Assembly: GCA_050250665.1 (NCBI GenBank)
Contig: JBFWOF010000036.1
Location: forward strand, 1-64,000
Reading direction: 5' to 3'
Length of the DNA: 64,000 bases
Source of the DNA: JADKFD01 sp050250665
GTDB lineage: Bacteria; Pseudomonadota; Gammaproteobacteria; Xanthomonadales; SZUA-5
Position 1 is the first letter of the stretch. Every line of letters begins with the position of its first letter. Under the pieces are notes generated by a model. The model saw nothing but the letters and a program-made list of their open reading frames with translations. It ran no database searches and was not told where the DNA came from. Below, piece by piece: positions 1 through 8,159 of the stretch. Both the position numbers and the translations under genes were made by a program.

Positions 1-13
1 CGCCCTGTTTTAG

Positions 14-565
14 ATGTGTTACTACACCTCCAGTGCCGTGTCCTCGGTGCTCTTTGTATCCAGCGACCCGTCCAGCGTAGCCTACAACAAAGGAGCGGAC
101 TGGGTGAATCTGCTGTTTGGCGCCTACAACGGCTTTGCTGCGGTGGCAGCGATCGGCATTCCCTTTCTGGTGCGCAAGGTCGGTTTGCGCATGGCCCATC
201 TGATCAATCTCTGGATAGGCGCGGGCGCACTGCTGTCCTTCCTGATCATCCGCGATCCCAACTGGCTGCTGCTGTCGATGGTCGGCATCGGCATCGCCTG
301 GGCCTCGATCCTGGCGCTGCCCTACGCGATGCTGTCCGACAGTCTGCCGGCCGAGAAGATGGGCGTGTACATGGGTATCTTCAATTTCTTCATCGTGATT
401 CCGCAGTTGCTGGCGGCGAGCGTGCTCGGCGTCATCCTGAAGACGGTTTTCGCCAACCAACCGATCTACGCGCTGGTCATCGGCGGCGTCAGCTTCCTGA
501 TCGCCGGCTTGTGCGTGCTGCGGGTGCGCGAGCCCGGTGGCGTGCAGGTGGTGGCGCATGCCTGA
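14..565 (+). CDS. MFS sugar (maltose/sucrose-type) transporter, C-terminal part
   Basis: This is the C-terminal half of an inner-membrane major facilitator transporter. The 183 residues hold about five hydrophobic helices, and the segment around MGVYMGIFNFFIVIPQ is typical of the glycoside/sugar transporters found beside amylases in Xanthomonadales and Caulobacterales. The reading frame continues upstream of the ATG as Ala-Leu-Phe and then a TAG at 11-13, so the ATG at 14 is probably not the true start: the family normally reads straight through this helix. The gene is therefore either interrupted by a nonsense codon or affected by an error at the window edge. Its stop overlaps the start of the amylase gene by 8 bases, which suggests co-transcription and a role in uptake of maltose or maltodextrin. 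Family assignment is by recognition of the sequence; substrate is inferred. Confidence 0.7.
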   Translation: MCYYTSSAVSSVLFVSSDPSSVAYNKGADWVNLLFGAYNGFAAVAAIGIPFLVRKVGLRMAHLINLWIGAGALLSFLIIRDPNWLLLSMVGIGIAWASILALPYAMLSDSLPAEKMGVYMGIFNFFIVIPQLLAASVLGVILKTVFANQPIYALVIGGVSFLIAGLCVLRVREPGGVQVVAHA

Positions 566-2369
566 GTCGATCAAGGGCGTGGCCCGACACCCTTTCCGCG
601 GTGAACAGAACGCGTCACCTAGCGCGCTTGGCGCGCAACGTGACCTACGATTGGCACTGGCGTTGATTGGCGCTCTGGCCCTTGGCGCTTGCTCGCAGGA
701 AGCCCCTCAAGCCGCTCCCGAGGTGAAAGCTCCAGCGGCCACCCGGGACTATTACGGCACGCTGGAGCCCTTCGCCAGCAACGCCATCTACTTCGTGCTG
801 ACTGATCGTTTCGTCAATGGCGACGAGTCCAACGACCAGCGCGAGCAGGGCGGGGCGCACCCGACCTTCGACCGCAGGACGCCCGGCCTGCCCGAAGGTC
901 TGGACGACAACATCGGCTACCTCGGTGGCGACTTCAAGGGCTTGCTCGATCAGGCCGATTACATCGCCGACATGGGTTTCGGCGCGGTCTGGCTGACGCC
1001 CATCGTCGACAATCCGGACGAAGCCTTCACTGGCGGCGATCCGGCGGTGTACGGCGCCATGATGAGCGATCAGGGCAAGACCGGTTACCACGGCTATTGG
1101 GGCGTCAATTTCTATCAGCTGGATGAGCATCTGCCGAGCGCGGGTCTGGGCTTTGCCGAACTCACCGCCGGGCTCAGGGCCAAGGGCCTCAAGACGGTGC
1201 TGGATGTGGTGGCCAATCACGGCTCGCCCTCGTTCACCATGCCAATCGATCAGCCCAAGTACGGCGAGATCTATGCCGCTGACGGTACGTTGCTGGCCGA
1301 CCATCAGAACCTGCCGCCGGAGCAGCTCAAGCCGGACGAGAATCCGCTGCATCGTTTCTACCGCGCCGAGCGCGATCTGGTGCAGCTGTCGAACCTCGAT
1401 GACCGTCGCCCGGAAGTGCTCGATTATTTTGTCGGTGCCTACGAGCAGTGGCTGGATCAGGGCGCCGACGCCTTGCGCATCGACACCATCGGCCATGTGC
1501 CCAATCCCTTCTGGCACGATTTCGCCCAGCGGCTGCGCCAGCACCGGCCGGGGCTGTACATGTTCGGCGAACGCTATTCCTTCGATCCGCCGGTGGTGGC
1601 ACAACATACCTGGCCGGAGAACGGCGCCATCAGCGTGCTCGATTTCCCGCTCAAGGGCGCCTTCGGCGAGGTCTTCGAGAAGGGCGCCGGCTTCGAGAAG
1701 ATCGCCGATGCGCTGTTTCTGCAGAGCGGCCCCTACGCCAATCCCTACGATCTGGCGACCTTCTACGACAACCACGACATGCCGCGGCTGAAAGCCAGCG
1801 ACGAGGGTTTCATCGACGCCCACAATCTGCTGTTCACGCTGCGCGGCATTCCGGTGATCTACTACGGTTCGGAAACCGGCTTCATGCGCGGTGCCGCCGA
1901 GCATGCCGGCAATCGCAACTACTACGGCGCCCTGGGCATTGCCGCCGGCGCCGGCCATCCGATCTACGAGAATCTGAAGCGCATCGCCAGGGTGCGGCGC
2001 GACTCCATCGCGCTGCAGCGCGGATTGCAGCTGGATCTGGAATTCGCCGGCGACCGCGCCGCCTTCTATCGGGTGTACCAGCATGAAGGCGTCAACCAAA
2101 CGGCGCTGGTGCTGCTGAACAAGGGCGCGGAGCCGACGGCGTTTGCAATCGATGCACCAGTGCAGCCCGGATCCTGGCGCTCGGCGCTGGATGGCAACAG
2201 CATCCAACTGGCTACGGGCGAGGCCTTCACGGCCGAAGTGCCGGCGCACGGGGTGCAGGTCTATCTGCTCGACAGTGCGCTCAGCGATCCGGCGCTGTTG
2301 GCCAGACTGGACCAGGCGATGGCGCATCGACTGGGTTTGCAGCAAACGCCGCCCAGCGATCAGCATTGA
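558..2369 (+). CDS. GH13 alpha-amylase family lipoprotein
   Basis: Secreted glycoside hydrolase family 13 enzyme expected to cleave alpha-1,4-glucans. The four GH13 regions are visible: DVVANH, then ALRID with the nucleophile Asp, then FGERYS with the acid/base Glu, then YDNHD with the third carboxylate. A C-terminal beta domain follows to about residue 600. A hydrophobic segment ending in LGAC is a lipobox, so it is probably anchored to a membrane on the periplasmic or outer face. The start at 558 overlaps the upstream transporter stop but leaves about 40 residues before the hydrophobic segment. That leader contains a REP-like palindrome (614-648). A TTG at 651 would give a very short signal with no positive charge, so the true start is unsettled. 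Likely co-transcribed with the transporter. Confidence 0.87.
   Translation: MPESIKGVARHPFRGEQNASPSALGAQRDLRLALALIGALALGACSQEAPQAAPEVKAPAATRDYYGTLEPFASNAIYFVLTDRFVNGDESNDQREQGGAHPTFDRRTPGLPEGLDDNIGYLGGDFKGLLDQADYIADMGFGAVWLTPIVDNPDEAFTGGDPAVYGAMMSDQGKTGYHGYWGVNFYQLDEHLPSAGLGFAELTAGLRAKGLKTVLDVVANHGSPSFTMPIDQPKYGEIYAADGTLLADHQNLPPEQLKPDENPLHRFYRAERDLVQLSNLDDRRPEVLDYFVGAYEQWLDQGADALRIDTIGHVPNPFWHDFAQRLRQHRPGLYMFGERYSFDPPVVAQHTWPENGAISVLDFPLKGAFGEVFEKGAGFEKIADALFLQSGPYANPYDLATFYDNHDMPRLKASDEGFIDAHNLLFTLRGIPVIYYGSETGFMRGAAEHAGNRNYYGALGIAAGAGHPIYENLKRIARVRRDSIALQRGLQLDLEFAGDRAAFYRVYQHEGVNQTALVLLNKGAEPTAFAIDAPVQPGSWRSALDGNSIQLATGEAFTAEVPAHGVQVYLLDSALSDPALLARLDQAMAHRLGLQQTPPSDQH
614..648. repeat. REP-like palindrome (GTAGGTCACG family) in amylase leader
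   Basis: Read on the minus strand this begins GTAGGTCACGTTG and ends near AGGTGAC, the same design as the copies at 2382, 2498, 2587, 37827, 38050, 41388 and 41620. It lies inside the open frame of the amylase between the ATG at 558 and the lipoprotein signal. Confidence 0.6.
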
Positions 2370-2381
2370 GCTCTGCTTCGG

Positions 2382-2743
2382 TAGGTCACGTTGGCCGCGC
2401 AGCGGGCTACGTGACGCGTAGATAGCACCGCCCGTGGGAGCGGCTTCAGCCGCGACCAACCGCTGCGGGAGACCTTGCAATGACTCGCAGTTCCCTCGTC
2501 ACGTAGACCCTGCGGGTCAACGTGACCTACTTCCTGCGGTAGGCCAACTTCCGGCCACCTGTGGGAGCGGCTTCAGCTTTGCTTTGGTAGGTCACGTTGG
2601 CCGCGCAGCGGACTACGTGACATGGAGCTCGCCACCTGTGGGAGCGGCTTCAGCCGCGATGCTTCTGGCAGGCGTGGGAACAGCGTCCAGACCAGTCTGG
2701 ACCTGCAAGAGCGGTCGATCGCGGCTGAAGCCGCTCCCACAGG
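2382..2743. repeat. Cluster of REP palindromes in the amylase-lacI spacer
   Basis: The gene-free stretch 2370-2748 is almost entirely repeats. GTAGGTCACG-type units occur at 2382-2415, 2498-2530 (opposite orientation) and 2587-2621. GTGGGAGCGGCTTCAGCCGC units occur near 2433, 2563 (decayed), 2638 and, inverted, 2717-2743. A decayed GTCCAGAC/GTCTGGAC unit lies at 2688-2706. Both flanking genes converge here, so these hairpins may also act as a terminator region. No gene was recognised. Confidence 0.8.
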
Positions 2744-2748
2744 TGACG

Positions 2749-3783
2749 CTAGGACGAGGTCCCTCCGCAGGACCGCCGCACCACCACCCGCGCCGGCAGC
2801 ATCACGCTGGTGGCCGGCTCGTTCTTGATTTCATGCAGCAGGGTTTCGACCAGCAGCTCGCCGGCGCGCTTGGTGTCCTGGGCCACGGTGGTCAGGGGCG
2901 GACTGGCAAAACTCGCCATCGGGATATCGTCGAAACCGACCACGGCCACATCGCCGGGCACGCTCAAGCCGGCTTCTTCCAGCGCGCGCATGGCGCCGAT
3001 GGCCAGCAGATCGCTGGCGGCAAAGACAGCATCCACCTGGGCGCCGCGGGCCAGCAGCTGGCGCATGGCGCTCTGACCCACCAGTTCGGTCGAATCGGCG
3101 GCATCGATCTGCAGGGCCGGATCGGCTTCCAGTCCAGCTGCCTGCAGCGCCTGCACCAGGCCCTGATAGCGATCCGAGAATTCGGGGCAATGCGGCGAGA
3201 CGTCGCCGATGAAGGCGATGCGACGCCGGCCCAGCGCCAGCAGGTGCTCGGCAATCGCGCGCCCGCCCTGGACGTTGTCGCAGCCGATGGAAATGCCCGG
3301 CTGACCCTCGACCACCGCCCCCCAACGGACGAAATGCGTGCCCTGTTCGACCAGGCGTTCGAGCTTGTGGCGAGCCACGAGGTAGTCGCCGTAACCCAGC
3401 AGAATCAACCCGTCGGCCTTGTGGCTGTCCTGAAAATCAGCGTGCCAGTCCTCCGAGAGCTGCTGGAAGGAGATCAACAGATCGTAGCCCTGGCGGGCGC
3501 AGGCGCGAGTGATCGAACCCAGCATCGACAGGAAGAAGGGATTGATCAGCGAATCGTCCGAGGTCGGGTCTTCAAACAGCAGCAGCGCCAGCGTCACCGA
3601 ATGCTGGCGGCGCAGATTCGAGGCGTTCTTGTCGACCTTGTAGTTCAGCTCCTTGGCGATGGCCTGTATGCGCTTGCGCGTCTCGATACTGACCAGCGGA
3701 CTGCCCCGCAGCGCACGCGACACCGTCGCCTGAGACACGCCGGCGTGGTAGGCGATATCGAAAGAAGTGGGTTTGCCCTTCAT
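2749..3783 (-). CDS. LacI-family transcriptional regulator
   Basis: A 344-residue repressor of the LacI/GalR type. The helix-turn-helix is at the N-terminus (DIAYHAGVSQATVSRALRG), followed by the hinge helix and a periplasmic-binding-protein-like effector domain with the usual ending VVGFDDIPMASFASPPLTTV. The ATG at 3783 was chosen because the HTH begins eight residues later; the frame stays open upstream to 3909 but those residues look like spacer. It sits between the amylase (558-2369) and the Entner-Doudoroff genes. It is a good candidate to control the maltodextrin genes in this window, including those at 25386-33223 where a palindrome with a central CG is seen. Effector and operator are inferred. 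Confidence 0.93.
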   Translation of the reverse strand: MKGKPTSFDIAYHAGVSQATVSRALRGSPLVSIETRKRIQAIAKELNYKVDKNASNLRRQHSVTLALLLFEDPTSDDSLINPFFLSMLGSITRACARQGYDLLISFQQLSEDWHADFQDSHKADGLILLGYGDYLVARHKLERLVEQGTHFVRWGAVVEGQPGISIGCDNVQGGRAIAEHLLALGRRRIAFIGDVSPHCPEFSDRYQGLVQALQAAGLEADPALQIDAADSTELVGQSAMRQLLARGAQVDAVFAASDLLAIGAMRALEEAGLSVPGDVAVVGFDDIPMASFASPPLTTVAQDTKRAGELLVETLLHEIKNEPATSVMLPARVVVRRSCGGTSS

Positions 3784-3906
3784 GCGCGCCCCGTTCAACT
3801 GAGGCGCGCATTGTTGTCCTCGGCGAGGATTGAGGCAAGTCGACGTCAGCGAAAGTGCAGCGACGGGGTGCGAGGCCCCGCCGGCTGCGGCACGGACAAG
3901 CGGTCT

Positions 3907-4102
3907 CACGCGGAGACGCGGAGACCGCGGAGAGGAGTGCGCGTTTGTTGTTGTAGGTCCGAACTTGTCTGGACCCGCAACGGCGGCTTGATCTGACCGA
4001 CTGCCGACTGCCGACTGCCGACTGCCGACTGCCGACTGCCGACTGCCGACAATCAGGGATCTGCCTTTCTCCGCGTTCTCCGCGCCTCCGCGCGAGTCGT
4101 TG
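3907..4102. repeat. GCGGAG-repeat arms flanking a heptamer array
   Basis: The spacer 3784-4122 contains no gene. Near 3907-3937 is an ACGCGGAGACGCGGAG-type repeat and at about 4071-4102 its inverted partner (TCTCCGCGTTCTCCGCG). Between them lies a tandem array of CCGACTG at 3997-4050, about 7.7 copies of 7 bases, plus a GTAGGTCC unit near 3953. The same kinds of repeat recur at 23290, 26985, 27240 and 38200. Confidence 0.75.
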
Positions 4103-4122
4103 CTTCGCGCCGCGAGGGCGCT

Positions 4123-4770
4123 CTACAACGCGGCTGCGGCGCGGGCCAGGGCTTCGATCTCGTCCCAGCGACCATTATCGATGGCGGCCTTGGGCAACAT
4201 CCACGAGCCGCCGACGGTGATGACATTGGCCAGGGCCTTGTAGGCCGGCGCCTTGGCCGCGTCGATGCCGCCGGTGGGGCAGAAGCGGGCCTGGGCGAAG
4301 GGGCCGCCGAAGGATTTGACGGCGGCGATGCCGCCCGAGGATTCGGCCGGGAAGAACTTGAAGCGCTGGTGCCCATATTCCAGACCGAGCATCAGCTCGC
4401 TGGCGGTGGCGATGGCCGGAATCCAGGGAATCGGGGACTGTGCCGCGGCGGCGTAGAGCCTGGGCGTGGCTCCCGGCGAGATGGCGAAGGCCGCGCCGCT
4501 GGCGACCACGGCGTCGAGGTCAGCCGGGGTCAGCACGGTGCCGGCGCCGACGATGGCCTCGGGCACTTCGGCAACGATCAGACGCATGGCCTCCAGTGCC
4601 ACCGCGGTGCGCAGCGTGATTTCCAGCACCGGCAAACCGCCGGCCACCAGCGCCCTGGCCAGCGGTATCGCATCGGCCAGCCGCTCGATGCTGATCACCG
4701 GAACGACAGGCGCCCGGGTCAGGATGGCATCGACGGCGGCGGCGCGGGATTCGGGCTCGGATTGGGTCAT
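4123..4770 (-). CDS. eda: 2-dehydro-3-deoxy-phosphogluconate (KDPG) aldolase
   Basis: Cleaves KDPG to pyruvate and glyceraldehyde-3-phosphate, the last step of the Entner-Doudoroff pathway, in the cytoplasm. The 215 residues match the usual length (E. coli 213). Visible signatures are PVLEITLRT with the catalytic Glu, VGAGTVL, and RFKFFPAE with the Schiff-base Lys, followed by FCPTGGID in the phosphate-binding region. An AAAGG ribosome site lies about 7 bases upstream of the ATG. It is the last gene of the zwf-pgl-edd-glk-eda series, separated from glk by a strong stem-loop (4824-4902). Confidence 0.96.
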   Translation of the reverse strand: MTQSEPESRAAAVDAILTRAPVVPVISIERLADAIPLARALVAGGLPVLEITLRTAVALEAMRLIVAEVPEAIVGAGTVLTPADLDAVVASGAAFAISPGATPRLYAAAAQSPIPWIPAIATASELMLGLEYGHQRFKFFPAESSGGIAAVKSFGGPFAQARFCPTGGIDAAKAPAYKALANVITVGGSWMLPKAAIDNGRWDEIEALARAAAAL

Positions 4771-4823
4771 GATTGGCCTTTACGGTTCGGGGTAACGGGT
4801 AGCCGCGGCAGCCACCCAGACAG

Positions 4824-4902
4824 GTAAAACGTGAAACGTAAAACGTCAATTCGCAGCTGGAGATTTGCGCTTGGAATTGACGTTTTACGATTCACGTTTT
4901 AC
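4824..4902. repeat. 29-bp inverted repeat between glk and eda
   Basis: Arms at 4824-4852 and 4874-4902 are reverse complements over 29 bases with a single mismatch, around a 21-base loop. The right arm covers the glk stop codon. The arms are AT-rich (GTAAAACGTGAAACGTAAAA on the left) against a GC-rich genome. In RNA it would form a very stable hairpin at the 3' end of glk and upstream of eda, so it could be a processing, stabilising or attenuating structure, or a mobile palindrome. Confidence 0.85.
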
Positions 4903-5900
4903 GGCTCCCCCAGTGCCACCGCCGCCCCCAGCAATCCCGGTTGCGGATGGGTCACCACCTGGATCGAAACGCCTTCCAGATAGGCGGCGAAGCGACCCTT
5001 GGCGAGGAAGCGTTCGCGGAAGGCGCTGGATCGCAGGAAGGGGATGAAGCGGGGCACGATGCCGCCGGCGATCATCACCGTGCGGGCGCCGTGGATCAGG
5101 GCGGCGTCGCCGGCGACGCTGCCGAGTACGGCGCAGAAGCGCGCCAGGGTGCGGCGGGCGTTGAGATCGTGGCCATCGAGCGCGGCGGCGACGATCGCGG
5201 CCGGATCACGCAGCTGTCGGGCCCAGTCCACCGGCACCCGGGTCTCGTCACCGGCGGCGAGCGCAGCGTCGATGTGAGCCAGGCCCGCGCCGCACAGCAG
5301 GCGCTCGTTCGAGCAACGGCCGAATCGGGCCGAAATCCAGCGACAGATACGGGTTTCTTCCTCGCCCTGCGGAGCGAAACTGACGTGACCGCCTTCGGTC
5401 TCGACCACACGCCAACCGGCTTCGGGGTCACCGATCAACAGGGCCACGCCCAGACCGGTGCCGGGGCCGAGCACGGTGACCGGCCCGGTGGGCGGCAGCG
5501 CATCGGAGCCATGCAGCAGCACGCGGTCTTCCGCTTGCAGCGCCGGCACCGCATAGGCCACGGCGCCGAAATCGTTGATGACCTTGAGTTCGGCCAGGCC
5601 CAGACTGCGCTTCAACTCGGTCTGGGAGAAGGACCAGGCGCGATTCGTCAGACGGATCTCGTCACCGGCCACGGGAGAGGCCACCGCCATGCTGGCGCGC
5701 TTGGGGCGCACCCGGACCAGCTTCAGATAGTGCTCGGCGGCATGCTGCAAGCTGCCGAAATCCGCCGTCTTGAGCGTGCGCTGGGCACTGAGTTCGAGGC
5801 CGCCCGCCTGCGTGTCGCTGTGCGCAATGGGGGCGTTGGTGCCGCCGATGTCGGCCTGCTGGGGGTTCTTGGGGTGGGCCTTGGGAACACTGAACGCAAT
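4899..5900 (-). CDS. glk: Glucokinase (Glk family), start codon uncertain
   Basis: Phosphorylates glucose with ATP to glucose-6-phosphate, feeding zwf. It is the bacterial Glk type: ADIGGTNA phosphate-binding motif near the N-terminus, INDFGAVAYA with the catalytic Asp, LGPGTGLGVAL, EGGHVSFAP, AGGIVPRF and PGLLGAA at the end. The ADIGGTNA motif is encoded at about 5834-5855, upstream of the first usable TTG (5750). Between the in-frame stop at 5991-5993 and 5750 there is no ATG, GTG or TTG. The start given here (ATT at 5900) is a guess; an internal TTG start would delete the ATP site. Lies between edd and eda in the same orientation. Confidence 0.85.
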   Translation of the reverse strand: MAFSVPKAHPKNPQQADIGGTNAPIAHSDTQAGGLELSAQRTLKTADFGSLQHAAEHYLKLVRVRPKRASMAVASPVAGDEIRLTNRAWSFSQTELKRSLGLAELKVINDFGAVAYAVPALQAEDRVLLHGSDALPPTGPVTVLGPGTGLGVALLIGDPEAGWRVVETEGGHVSFAPQGEEETRICRWISARFGRCSNERLLCGAGLAHIDAALAAGDETRVPVDWARQLRDPAAIVAAALDGHDLNARRTLARFCAVLGSVAGDAALIHGARTVMIAGGIVPRFIPFLRSSAFRERFLAKGRFAAYLEGVSIQVVTHPQPGLLGAAVALGEP

Positions 5901-6037
5901 GGGGGGGCTTGGGGCTGGGGGCTGGGGCGCTTGTATTGCGCTTGCCGCAAGGGCCTGTGATTCGCCAGCGGCCTTTGCCGAGCATCCAGCTCACCGCAGG
6001 CAACCGGTAGCCGCCCCAGCCCCCAGCCCCCAACCCC
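5901..6037. repeat. Inverted G/C-tract repeat in the edd-glk spacer
   Basis: A tract of GGGGCTTGGGGCTGGGGG type at 5901-5928 is mirrored by CCCCAGCCCCCAGCCCCC at 6014-6037. It fills much of the edd-glk gap and directly abuts the presumed glk start. The run of seven G at 5901-5907 is a place where sequencing errors could occur. Confidence 0.6.
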
Positions 6038-6063
6038 GCTCCTGCTTTTCGCGTCTGCCATCC

Positions 6064-7884
6064 TCATCCCTCCACAAACAGTGCCGATCCACCCTCCTCG
6101 GCGGAACAGGCGTGGGCGCGCATCAGGCCGAAGAGCTCGCGGCCCACGCCGTGACGGTTGCCGCGCAGATCGATCTCGGCGCTCTCGCGGGCAGCCCATT
6201 CGCCAGCGTCGACCTCGGCCTGCATGACCCCGGCATCTGCGTCGATCAGGATCAGATCGTTCTCGCGCAGCTTGCCGATCGGACCGCCGCAAACGGCCTC
6301 GGGCGATACGTGTATCGCTGCCAGCACCTTACCCGAAGCGCCGGACATGCGGCCATCGGTCAACAGGGCAACGCGTTGTCCGCGGTCCTGCATCACCGAC
6401 AGTGTCGGCGTGAGCTTGTGCAACTCCGGCATGCCATTGGCGCGCGGACCCTGGCCGCGGATCACGGCGACGAAATCACCGCTCAGTAATCCGGCCTTGA
6501 AGGCCGCCAGCAGCGCATCCTGCGAATCGAAGACCTTGGCCGGTGCCTGAATGCGCCGATGTTCGGGCGCCACGGCCGAGATCTTGACCACGGCCCGGCC
6601 GAGATTGCCCTTCAGGCAGTGCAATCCGCCTTCGTGATCGAAAGGTTCAGCGGTTCCGCGCAAGACCTGGGTGTCGAGCGATTGCCGCGGGGCCTCGCGC
6701 CAGCGCAGTTGCAGCTCATCGAGGTAAGGCTCCTGCGCCTGCGTGCGCAGATCGCCGCCGTGCACGCAGCGGATATCGGCATGCATCAGGCCGGCCTCCA
6801 GCAATTCGCGAATGACGATGCCGAGGCCGCCGGCGGCCTGGAAATGGTTCACGTCGGCACTGCCATTGGGGTAGATGCGAGCCAGCAGCGGCGTAGCCCG
6901 CGACAGCTCGTCCAGATCATCCCAGTCGATGCGGATGCCGGCAGCCCGGGCGACAGCGACCAGATGGATGGCGTGATTGGTCGATCCTCCGGTGGCGGCG
7001 AGGCCGACCATGGCGTTGACGATGGCCTTCTCGTCGATGGTATGGCCGATCGGCGTGTACTCGCTGCCGAGCGCGGTGATGGCGCAGGCACGCTCGGCAG
7101 CAGCCACGGTGAGCGCGTCGCGCAGCGGCGTGTTTGGATTGACGAAGGCGGCGCCCGGCAGATGCAGGCCCATGACTTCGAGCAGCATCTGGTTGCTGTT
7201 GGCGGTGCCGTAGAAGGTGCAGGTACCGGGGCCGTGGTAGGAAGCCGATTCGGCATCGAGCAGTTCCTCACGGGTGGCCTTGCCCTCGGCATAGGCCTGG
7301 CGCACCCGGGCTTTTTCCTTGTTCGGCAGGCCCGAGGTCATCGGCCCGGCCGGAATCAGGATGGTCGGCAGATGGCCGAAGGACAGCGCCCCGATCAGCA
7401 GGCCCGGGACGATCTTGTCGCAGACCCCCAGCATCACGGCGGCGTCGAACATCTCGTGGGAGAGGGCGACGGCGGTGGCCATGGCGATGACGTCGCGCGA
7501 GTACAGCGACAGCTCCATGCCGATGCGGCCCTGGGTGACGCCGTCGCACATGGCCGGCACACCGCCGGCAAACTGGGCGCTGGCGCCGGCGTTGCGCGCC
7601 GCCATCTTGATCAGCGCCGGATAGTGCTCCATCGGCTGATGGGCGCTGAGCATGTCGTTGTAGGCGCTGACGATGCCGATATTGGCCGCACGCAGAGCCC
7701 GCAGGGGCGCCTTGTCATCGCCGCTGGCGGCAAAGCCATGGGCCAGATTGCCGCAGCTCAGCCGGGCCCGGGCCGTGCCCTGTTCGCGAGCGGCATCGAT
7801 GCGCGCGAGGTAGGCAGCGCGCGTGCGGCGACTGCGCTCGACGATGCGGGCGGTGACGCGTTCAGTGACAGGATGCAGGCTCAT
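6064..7884 (-). CDS. edd: Phosphogluconate dehydratase
   Basis: Dehydrates 6-phosphogluconate to KDPG, the defining step of the Entner-Doudoroff pathway. The 606 residues agree with the family (E. coli 603). Cysteines expected to hold the iron-sulfur cluster are in AMCDGVTQG, LGVCDKIVPG and GTCTFYGTANSNQ. Other hallmarks are SAYNDMLSAHQP, ATGGSTNHAIHL, VIRGQGPRANGMPELH and LLTDGRMSGASGK. The ATG at 7884 begins the typical MSLHPV N-terminus. It stands between pgl and glk. Confidence 0.98.
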   Translation of the reverse strand: MSLHPVTERVTARIVERSRRTRAAYLARIDAAREQGTARARLSCGNLAHGFAASGDDKAPLRALRAANIGIVSAYNDMLSAHQPMEHYPALIKMAARNAGASAQFAGGVPAMCDGVTQGRIGMELSLYSRDVIAMATAVALSHEMFDAAVMLGVCDKIVPGLLIGALSFGHLPTILIPAGPMTSGLPNKEKARVRQAYAEGKATREELLDAESASYHGPGTCTFYGTANSNQMLLEVMGLHLPGAAFVNPNTPLRDALTVAAAERACAITALGSEYTPIGHTIDEKAIVNAMVGLAATGGSTNHAIHLVAVARAAGIRIDWDDLDELSRATPLLARIYPNGSADVNHFQAAGGLGIVIRELLEAGLMHADIRCVHGGDLRTQAQEPYLDELQLRWREAPRQSLDTQVLRGTAEPFDHEGGLHCLKGNLGRAVVKISAVAPEHRRIQAPAKVFDSQDALLAAFKAGLLSGDFVAVIRGQGPRANGMPELHKLTPTLSVMQDRGQRVALLTDGRMSGASGKVLAAIHVSPEAVCGGPIGKLRENDLILIDADAGVMQAEVDAGEWAARESAEIDLRGNRHGVGRELFGLMRAHACSAEEGGSALFVEG

Positions 7885-7977
7885 GGCTTGGACTCGAAGT
7901 TACGGGGCACGGGGCACGGGGCACGGGGCACGCAGGATGATCATGGGCCCGTCGCGGTGAGGAAGGGCGAAGACCCT

Positions 7978-8104
7978 GTGGGAGCGGGCTCTGCCCGCGA
8001 TGCTTCTGGGCCGGGGAAACGGAGCAGTGGCAAGAGCAAGAGCGATCGCGGGCACAGCCCGCTCCCACAGGGATACGGTAATCGCGGGCACAGCCCGCTC
8101 CCAC
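7978..8104. repeat. Three GTGGGAGCGGGC-type REPs between pgl and edd
   Basis: One unit reads forward at 7978-8000 (GTGGGAGCGGGCTCTGCCCG) and two read in reverse at about 8045-8068 and 8082-8104. Each is a short GCGGGC/GCCCGC hairpin headed by GTGG. The layout is a BIME-like cluster within what is otherwise a co-directional operon. Confidence 0.85.
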
Positions 8105-8159
8105 AGGAAGACAGTCGCTGCCGCTCTTCCCGTGCCCCGTGCCCCCTGCCCCGTAAACA

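Noticed and set aside
645..2480. A long minus-strand open frame opposite the first amylase gene
   Set aside because: It is a by-product of GC-rich codon use on the other strand; the plus-strand frame has all GH13 catalytic motifs.
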